In this document: piece after piece, positions 57,998 to 64,000 of the stretch | Layout of the letters: each line of letters starts with the position of its first letter | Numbering within the stretch: the first letter of the stretch is position 1 | Origin: Beta vulgaris subsp. vulgaris | Taxonomy: Eukaryota; Streptophyta; Magnoliopsida; Caryophyllales; Amaranthaceae | Length of the DNA: 64,000 nucleotides | Assembly: GCF_026745355.1 (NCBI RefSeq) | Contig: NC_079209.1 | Coordinates: 40,181,678-40,245,677, forward strand | Reading direction: 5' to 3' | Made by a program: the position numbers and the translations under genes | Notes under the pieces: generated by a model | The model's database searches: none | What the model was told of the DNA's origin: nothing | The model's input: the letters and a program-made list of their open reading frames with translations, nothing else

Positions 57998-60900
57998 TCA
58001 CTTAATGTCCTCCTGTTCTTGATCTGTTAGACCTTTATTATTATTTTCGAGTACCTTCAAAAGATGAAAAATAAGACCAAAATTATAATTAGCACATGTA
58101 ATATATCCCAAGAAATAGATAACACGAGTAGAAGATAATTTAGACTAGAAAAACGAACACTATAAGGTTCATAATTTAGAGAAGGTTGTTCAAATATTTC
58201 CTCCAATAAAAGATGAATACACCCTGCAGATGCCCCTCCTTTACATTTCTCTCCTTTCTATACAATATTTTAAGGGGATAAAGAAGGTTCTTGTGAGAAC
58301 GCTCCGTAAAGTCCTCATTTCCAAAGTTGTAAATATCCATGGATAGATAGAACATAGTAGTAATTATTAAAGAAAACAAGGAAATACGGGACCATATCTA
58401 CTTTTGCGCAATGACAATCTCACTCAAATTACGAGGACAAACACATTTTTCCACATTATACAAGGGGATTGGGTACCTCAATTCCGAATCAAAATTCAGA
58501 AACACATGTACAGGCAAGTGTGGTTCAAGTTGTATTAGCTCCATATTTTGATGTAATTGGTTATTCCTTAACTGATCTTATCTATCGAATAAGTTCTCTA
58601 TATACTACATAACCAGAGGAGTGCACCAACTGTGGACAAATTCTCAAGGAAGAGCAGTCCTACACAACAAGCTCAACAAACGCACGAGGAATCCACAAAA
58701 CCATCCATGTGAAGCTACCATATTCAAACATGTCACTGTTTGGGGTCAGAGTCACATACCCTTGAAGCTTCTCTAGCAGTTATCATATTTTGATGTAAAA
58801 ACTAGAAAGTATGTTATCATATTTGACTGATGGATCAAGCAGTAGGTAATATGCATATGGGAGGCCATACAATTAAGACAGCAAATCAGACACACTAGAA
58901 TGCCAGTGGCCTGATAACAAATACTAAAGCCAAAAGCATCAAGTCAATATAGTTCCCAATGTCCTGTAATTTAACAGACAGACAACTTGTGCTAACAGAG
59001 CAATGTCATTTTGCTTCTAGAAAATCTTTCAAGAGCAGATTACACTTAGCTATTTATAGGTTAATTCTAATTTTGCAGTGGCGTTGGTACTGAATGAAGT
59101 TCATCCTTTGTTGATTTCATTATCTATTAGTGTTAATGTTATAGAAAAAGGTCTGTTTGGTTGGTATTTACTTCTTTCATATTGCTTCCACTTGGGAAGT
59201 GACTCTAAGGCTTATTGTCACTATTCTTGATTGTTGAGTTTCTGTAATAGTCTTTTGTCTATAATGTTTTAGATTTTATATAAATGCTGCAGAGTAGTTA
59301 GGCCAGGTGATATAGGATTTGTTTCCTTGAAGAAGCCTCCTCCTATGAAAACTTGGAAGGTTAGCTCTTGCTTGCCTCCTCCTATGATAAAACAAAATTA
59401 TTAAAGAAAACAAGGAACTATCTTATGCTCCTATTCAATGACAACTTTCAATTCCACAACACACATCTGGAAACCCAACTCTAGCATGAAATGAGTAGCA
59501 AAGTATTAAATACCAGCTATATAGTAAAGAGAATGAGGGCTGACATTTCTAACATATTATGTTTTATAAGAATTATTATCTACTCATTGCTTTTCTTGCA
59601 ACTTCCTAATGAGATTTTGTGAATGAAAGAGGTTGCTTGAAATAGAAATTGCATTAATCAAGGCTTCTTTCGAATAAATAAAAAAGAAATAGAAATTGCA
59701 GAAGGTTAGAATAAACTAAACAATCATTTTCAACACCATTGCTAACACCAACTAAGAATAATAAAACTTATTTTAACAATCTAGCGATGGAAAAGTCAAC
59801 ACCAGTGAGAGAAGTTATTGAAAAATCATAACCATCTTATGTAATTTGTTGTAGCTACCTGACAATTCTCATCAATGAAACTACTTCATCTTCACGATTA
59901 TTGCATCAACATTATCCCCACCAAACCAAGAAGAAAAATAAAGTAAAATTACTCAACAATAACTTCTTAAATTATACTTAACACCCCCCCGCCAACCCCA
60001 TACACACACAGGTAAATAACATTATCCCACTTGTGAACCTCACACATTAATCTTATGCCTACAATAACAAATAGGTTTTTACCTACTAGGAATGTTATAT
60101 GGAACTATGGAAGCAATGAAAAAAGACTAGATGGTAGCAGGCAGCCAGGCTCTACTTCAAGGTTCATGATTTATCCTTTTTTTCTGTAAATAATACTCAT
60201 ATTTCATAATCAACAACTAAGCAATAGAGTTCACAGGGGACGCCCTGATCCATTATAGCATGTTCATATGCAGCATGTTTTATTTCTTATCCAAAAACGA
60301 AGAAGAAAAGATATGCAAAATCTTAGGAAGAGCAAAGCTCAGAATTGAATTAATCAAATATCAGAAAGCAATATTTTTATCAGAAATTATCACCAATCAG
60401 TCTCAACTGGAAGACCATAAAAGATACTTAATGTAAGAGCAGAAAACGGTAACCTGTAAGGCAGAATTAGGCCCTTGAGTCCACCAACTAGCACAAGCAT
60501 CAAACTTTTGAGTTATGACATCGCGAGTGTCAACCTGAAGTCACAGAGATTAAAAAAAAAAAAGTTACTTGCTGAAGCAAAATTGATTGGAGATAGACCA
60601 ACCATAAGTTAGAGATCATGAGATAACACTTCCTTTATTTTACCTACAGTATTCACTGACAAAACACTCATATTAAGAAGAATTCAGATTACCAATAGCA
60701 GCAGATAATCTGAAACTATTCACTAACTGCGTAGAGTGATCATCAGTCATTAGAATAGTCATATTGAAGCAGACCAAAATGGATAGTAGGACAGTAAATA
60801 AAGCAAAGAGAGTATTGAAAATAGAGTACGAAAATAGATGCCAAACAGATCAGCAGAGCTTGGCCACTTAAACCATCATCTCAGTGAAACCAAGTTCAAC

Positions 60901-61470
60901 TACTCATTGGTGGAAAACGGAAGTGTTAGAGTTTAGATACAACTTTGAAAAAAAAAAAGATCACTTGTAGCTCAGTAGGCTAAATCACCTGTTTAGTAAG
61001 TAGGTGTTCTTGCGTTTGACTCTCAAAGTCTCAGTGTGAGCATTTACTTTTTTTTTTCACTAGTGAACTTAGACTCCTTACAATCATCCTTTAACTGAAA
61101 TTGTTGCTGAATTTTCTAAATCTCCACTATAACACAAAATAATACAACTCAATGTCAAACCTGCAAATTTAGACAAAGTAGAATTTCAACACAAATAGAC
61201 CCAAATTGTATTCAAAAACTAAAGCCAAACAAGACCTTAAAAACCACGAAAACTCCATAAGTTGAAGTTATACTATTATTTGATATTTATCAACTCCTCT
61301 TGCCATACTAATTGAAGGGTTAATTAAGCAACTTCAAACTAATAATGTAAATTTATAATATCGACTGCTTAATTGAGAAATTAATGACCAAATAACACCG
61401 GTCTAGAAGTTCCAATAGAAACAAAAAACCCAGAAAGATTTTCACATACCTTAGCACCCATTGAAGCCAT
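57998..61470 (-). pseudogene. Possible captured, spliced gene fragment inside the CACTA element
   Basis: On the minus strand three exon-like pieces have consensus borders and phase-0 ends. 61450-61470 encodes MASMGAK followed by GTATGT. 60454-60534 encodes VDTRDVITQKFDACASWWTQ and GPNSALQ, preceded by CAG and followed by GTTACC. 57998-58054 encodes VLENNNKGLTDQEQEDIK and a stop, preceded by AAG. I do not recognise the protein. Upstream (61471-61900) looks like a leader and promoter. Further exons may lie between. Three short pieces could be chance, so this is tentative. Confidence 0.4.
60968..61022 (+). ncRNA. tRNA-like (SINE-like) promoter remnant
   Basis: Box A match TAGCTCAGTAGG (60968-60979) and a near box B GTTTGACTC (61014-61022), 34 bases apart. 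They lie after an A run (60950-60958) and before a T run (61049-61058). No acceptor stem pairs, so I read it as a SINE fragment rather than a tRNA gene. Confidence 0.45.
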
Positions 61471-62174
61471 AAAACGTTAACTAATTAATAAGATCTAGCA
61501 AAAAAGAATTTCGTTGTCGAATTGTGTAATGTGTGCAGCTTCCATGGAAATTTCAAGAAAATTCGATGTCAAATTGCAGAATTGTTATGGAAATTAGAAA
61601 ACCTGATGAATGTTACAGATTTGCAGAAAAAAGGAAAATCATTCGAGACAAACCTGCTAAAGACTTGTATTGAAATTTCCAGAAATTCGTTGTCAAATAT
61701 TTCAATTTCGCAAAAATCTTCGCAATTGCTTTTAGACTGATAGGAGGTTGAAGAAGAACGATTTAATGAAGAAATCGAAGAAATGAAAAACAAAAAAAAT
61801 TACGGTAAGAATCGGAGACATACCTGCTGGGCGCACGAACTGAAGAGTGAATTATGCTAGATTTGAGACTGAGATTGAATTGTGAAGAATTAGGGTTCAT
61901 GTGTGCGCGGAGTACTGGGAAGTGGGAAGTTAGAGTAGGCGGTTTTGGTTTCGGTTTTGTTTTTGTTTTGCTTCTAGTATAGGATTCCTAAGTGATACGC
62001 TAATTATTATAACACGTGCACTGCACATGACCTGAACGACGCCTAAAAGCAACGAAGCATATTGACGATGCCTTTAAGCATCGAGGATATGCGGGAATTT
62101 GCAAATCCCCCAACACCTATATCCACGCGTCGAGGACAAAGCGTCCTGAACGTATGGCTTTTGTAGTAGTGCCA

Positions 62175-62448
62175 ATATAACTTGTTCAGATTTAGAAACC
62201 ATTTAGATCTTAAATCTCCCTGGTTTCCAGCCAATCCACACTCTACCTTTTGGTGAATAATCATTATTATCCTCCCAACTCCAATCTGAACCAAACTTCT
62301 TCCGAACTTTATCAACATTATTCCTTCTAACTCGGGTTTCAAAGAGGGCACATAACTGACAATTATAGTGATTAAAGAAGTGCTTGAATTCTTTTTGTTT
62401 AAGAGGGTCATTTAACCCTCTTACATTCCAAGCTGTCATTAGCATCAA
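62175..62448 (-). pseudogene. LINE3 endonuclease, upstream half
   Basis: ORF2 starts at MLMTAWNVRGLNDPLKQKEF and has LCALFETRVRRNNVDKV and GRVWIGWKPGRFKI, then a TAA. The same frame then runs MVSKSEQVIL to the CACTA insertion. The N-terminal WNVRGLN and ETRV residues are the first endonuclease motifs. Confidence 0.9.
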
Positions 62449-63743
62449 GACAAATAAGGGTTTGGTCCCTTAGCACCCCCAGGTATACCTGAGTTTGTTC
62501 CACTGTGGTGATAACTAACAGCTTTGGCAGATTGAAAAGCTAGCAACTTGCCTTTATCTTTGGATTTTCTTGTAACCACCTTCCATTCTCCCTGATTTTC
62601 ATCATCATGAACTTCCTGAGGAGCTGAAACAGTAGGTGAATTCACCGGAGTCACCACCATACTTAGATCTACTGTGGTACTAGGATCACCAGATAATCCA
62701 GCATCTACTAATACCACAGGATCACCAGAATGAGGTTTTTCAGTGACCACCTCATTAGTTACTGGCTCAGTTCTCTCTGCTGTAGGAAGCACTTTGGGTA
62801 CCCACTTCTTGATTACTTTAACCTGTGTCTTAGCTTTAGCCTGCAGACTTTCACAATTATGTCCAATCATAGAACATTTAGAGCAAAAGGGTGGTAAACA
62901 GTCATAAGTAACTTTCTGTGCAAAAGTCACCCCATTTGGTTCCACAATCTGAATCTCTTTAGGAATCTCTTTAGTTATGTCCATTTCAATCAGCACCCGG
63001 GCAAAAGAAACCCTTAAAGCCTTAGAGGTACACTCATCAGCATAAATAGGGACTCCTAACAAGCTTCCAATCCTACTCAGAGAGTCATCACTCCAGTAGT
63101 GTAATGGCAAGTTAGGGAATTTCACCCAAATGGGAATGACTTTCAAAATTTCAGAATGAAAGTTAAAGCTTGGTAGCCAGGGTTTCACAATTATGGGTTT
63201 ACCATAGAACATGTGACGGCCAGAAATTAAGATTCTATCTTTATCTTCTGTATTAGTTAATTTCACCACAAAGTATCCATCTTCATGCTTAAAAATTTTT
63301 GGTTCACAAACCAGACTCCAGTGAGTTTTAACATATGACATCAAAGCAGTAAGTGTTGGATTTTGCCCCACAACATATACAATGATTGAATTAATCCAGA
63401 TTTCACTGAGTTTAGAGACCTCATTTTTATCAAGTTTAGCTATAGGTTTTCCATTCCTCAACTCAGGAGCAATAAATTTAAGCCCCATACCTTTATCCGA
63501 CATCCTGCTCTGGGAGGTGAATGTTTTCCATTGTTGCATCGCCATATTTTCCTCTTGAACAGGTTCACTAGGATCTGTATTCCCAGCTTGCCGTGTTACT
63601 GTTCCATTGGATTGAGCTTCCATACTAGGATGACTTGGGATCTCTTTACCTCCAGTATCTTCTACAGACTTTGCCGTCACCGGAGTACTACTCTCCATCA
63701 CCGCCGTCTTTTTTTTCCGAGCCATAAAGATCAGAAGGCACAC
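62445..63743 (-). CDS. LINE3 ORF1 protein (DUF4283 and zinc knuckle), uninterrupted
   Basis: 432 residues; the start at MARKKKTAV a few codons in is more plausible than the first ATG. After a polar N-terminus comes the RNA-binding-like DUF4283 region: KLSEIWINSIIVYVVGQNPT, EDGYFVVKLTNTEDKDRILI, KPIIVKPWLPSFNFHSE. Then come IWVKFPNLPLHYWSDDSLSR and ALRVSFARVLIEMDITKEI. The knuckle CSKCSMIGHNCESL lacks the final Cys at the usual place. A Thr/Pro/Val-rich tail ends in GEWKVVTRKSKDKGK. The product would bind LINE RNA. The ORF1 stop overlaps the ORF2 start (TGATG). ORF2 is broken, so the element is not autonomous. Confidence 0.9.
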   Translation of the reverse strand: MCLLIFMARKKKTAVMESSTPVTAKSVEDTGGKEIPSHPSMEAQSNGTVTRQAGNTDPSEPVQEENMAMQQWKTFTSQSRMSDKGMGLKFIAPELRNGKPIAKLDKNEVSKLSEIWINSIIVYVVGQNPTLTALMSYVKTHWSLVCEPKIFKHEDGYFVVKLTNTEDKDRILISGRHMFYGKPIIVKPWLPSFNFHSEILKVIPIWVKFPNLPLHYWSDDSLSRIGSLLGVPIYADECTSKALRVSFARVLIEMDITKEIPKEIQIVEPNGVTFAQKVTYDCLPPFCSKCSMIGHNCESLQAKAKTQVKVIKKWVPKVLPTAERTEPVTNEVVTEKPHSGDPVVLVDAGLSGDPSTTVDLSMVVTPVNSPTVSAPQEVHDDENQGEWKVVTRKSKDKGKLLAFQSAKAVSYHHSGTNSGIPGGAKGPNPYLS

Positions 63744-63779
63744 GATAGCAAAACCCTAATCATGCGCCTTAATATTTCG

Positions 63780-64000
63780 ATTTTTCGTTTAACCGTTTAC
63801 TCAAAAGTTATAACCTTAAACGTACCGTTTAACTCTTACTTTTATCGGTTCGATAACCGCGCCTTAAAACTTTTTTATCGATACACTTATCACCCATTTC
63901 GACTTGTTTTTCGGTACGATTGTTCGATTTTGGTTTTTTATGAACACCTTTAGAGAGTACTTACTATATTACTAGTTCTATACCAAAAAAGGCTTTAAAC
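63780..64000. other. Flank of LINE3; possible MITE-like remnant
   Basis: 63785-63950 has TTTTCGTTTAACCG, GTACCGTTTAACTC and TCGGTACGATTG phrases ending TATGAACACCTTTAG, similar to 44005-44150. No gene is visible. Confidence 0.35.

Larger units (their letters stand above)
57304..62171. mobile_element. CACTA transposon, 4868 bp, inserted in the LINE3 endonuclease
   Basis: Termini CACTACTACAAAAG (57304) and CTTTTGTAGTAGTG (ending 62171) are perfect inverted repeats. CCA flanks at 57301-57303 and 62172-62174. Subterminal regions are full of GCGACGCTTTTT / AAAAAGCGTCG motifs, some paired (57389-57414). No transposase is recognisable. Removing the element and one CCA rejoins the LINE3 frame as ...VIL/VNVESL.... 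The interior seems to hold intron-bearing, gene-like sequence on the minus strand. Confidence 0.95.
44977..63770 (-). mobile_element. L1-type LINE (LINE3), about 4.0 kb of own sequence, split by two later elements
   Basis: A poly(T) run (44977-44992) marks the 3' poly(A) end. AATATTTCG at 44968-44976 recurs at 63771-63779, a likely 9-bp TSD. Own sequence is 44977-46797, 56713-57300 and 62175-63770. The rest is a copia element (46803-56707) and a CACTA element (57304-62171), each with its own TSD. Minus-strand order is ORF1, endonuclease, RT, zf-RVT. About 1 kb between the GDFN motif and the RT start is missing, and several stops and shifts occur in ORF2. Confidence 0.9.

Noticed and set aside
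59940..60010. Possible boundary of another element at a C run with CACACACAC
   Set aside because: No inverted repeat or TSD could be found around it; it appears to be simple sequence.
60968..61022. Functional tRNA gene
   Set aside because: Box A is good, but box B has a mismatch and the acceptor and anticodon arms do not pair.

Overview
This looks like a transposon-dense stretch of a eudicot plant nuclear genome. It is AT-rich and holds spliced genes, Ty1/copia elements primed by initiator-Met tRNA, plant L1-type LINEs, CACTA, mariner, hAT and Helitron elements. I cannot name the species. Only two host genes look real: a short intronless minus-strand gene at 2621-2989 (plant proteins beginning MEGLIP) and a five-exon secreted GH3 beta-xylosidase/arabinofuranosidase gene at 32117-36939 (790 residues by my splice model). 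Most of the rest is mobile DNA in nested stacks, many with boundaries fixed by target-site duplications (TSDs).

Layout: 1-1265 is the right part of a CACTA element. 1266-5420 holds the MEGLIP gene, AT-rich DNA and a possible LTR remnant. 5420-8870 is a decayed LINE ORF1-like region split by a 1542-bp CACTA element (6405-7946, TSD CCC); joining the flanks keeps the reading frame. 9189-9442 is a small TA-flanked MITE. 10005-21027 is a complete but mutated Sirevirus-like copia element on the minus strand (TSD CTTTT) with an extra reading-frame region after pol. 21852-26634 is a 4.8-kb mariner-like element (TSD TA) with a broken transposase and unexplained gene-like sequence on the other strand. 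28199-31703 is a tandem duplication of about 1.75 kb. Each copy carries a mini-Helitron with a tRNA-like promoter and a C-rich/G-rich foldback.

32117-36939 is the GH3 gene. 37186-38199 resembles a piece of copia LTR. 38202-43831 is a deleted relative of the mariner element that took a 4.8-kb LINE (38889-43655, 13-bp TSD). 44170-44680 is a hAT-type MITE with an 8-bp TSD. 44977-63770 is another LINE, itself split by a 9.9-kb copia element (46803-56707, TSD TCAGA) and by a 4.9-kb CACTA element (57304-62171, TSD CCA).

The genes do not form a pathway; the window is a record of insertion inside insertion. The items most worth checking are the hairpin arrays at the CACTA ends, apparent host-gene-like exons inside the third CACTA element and the mariner element, the foldback/Helitron duplication, and recurring GTTCC...GGAAC palindromes in both copia elements. 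All copia and LINE pol genes here carry frameshifts or stops. LINE3 ORF1 (62445-63743) is the only long uninterrupted element ORF. All similarity calls were made by eye, without a database search.
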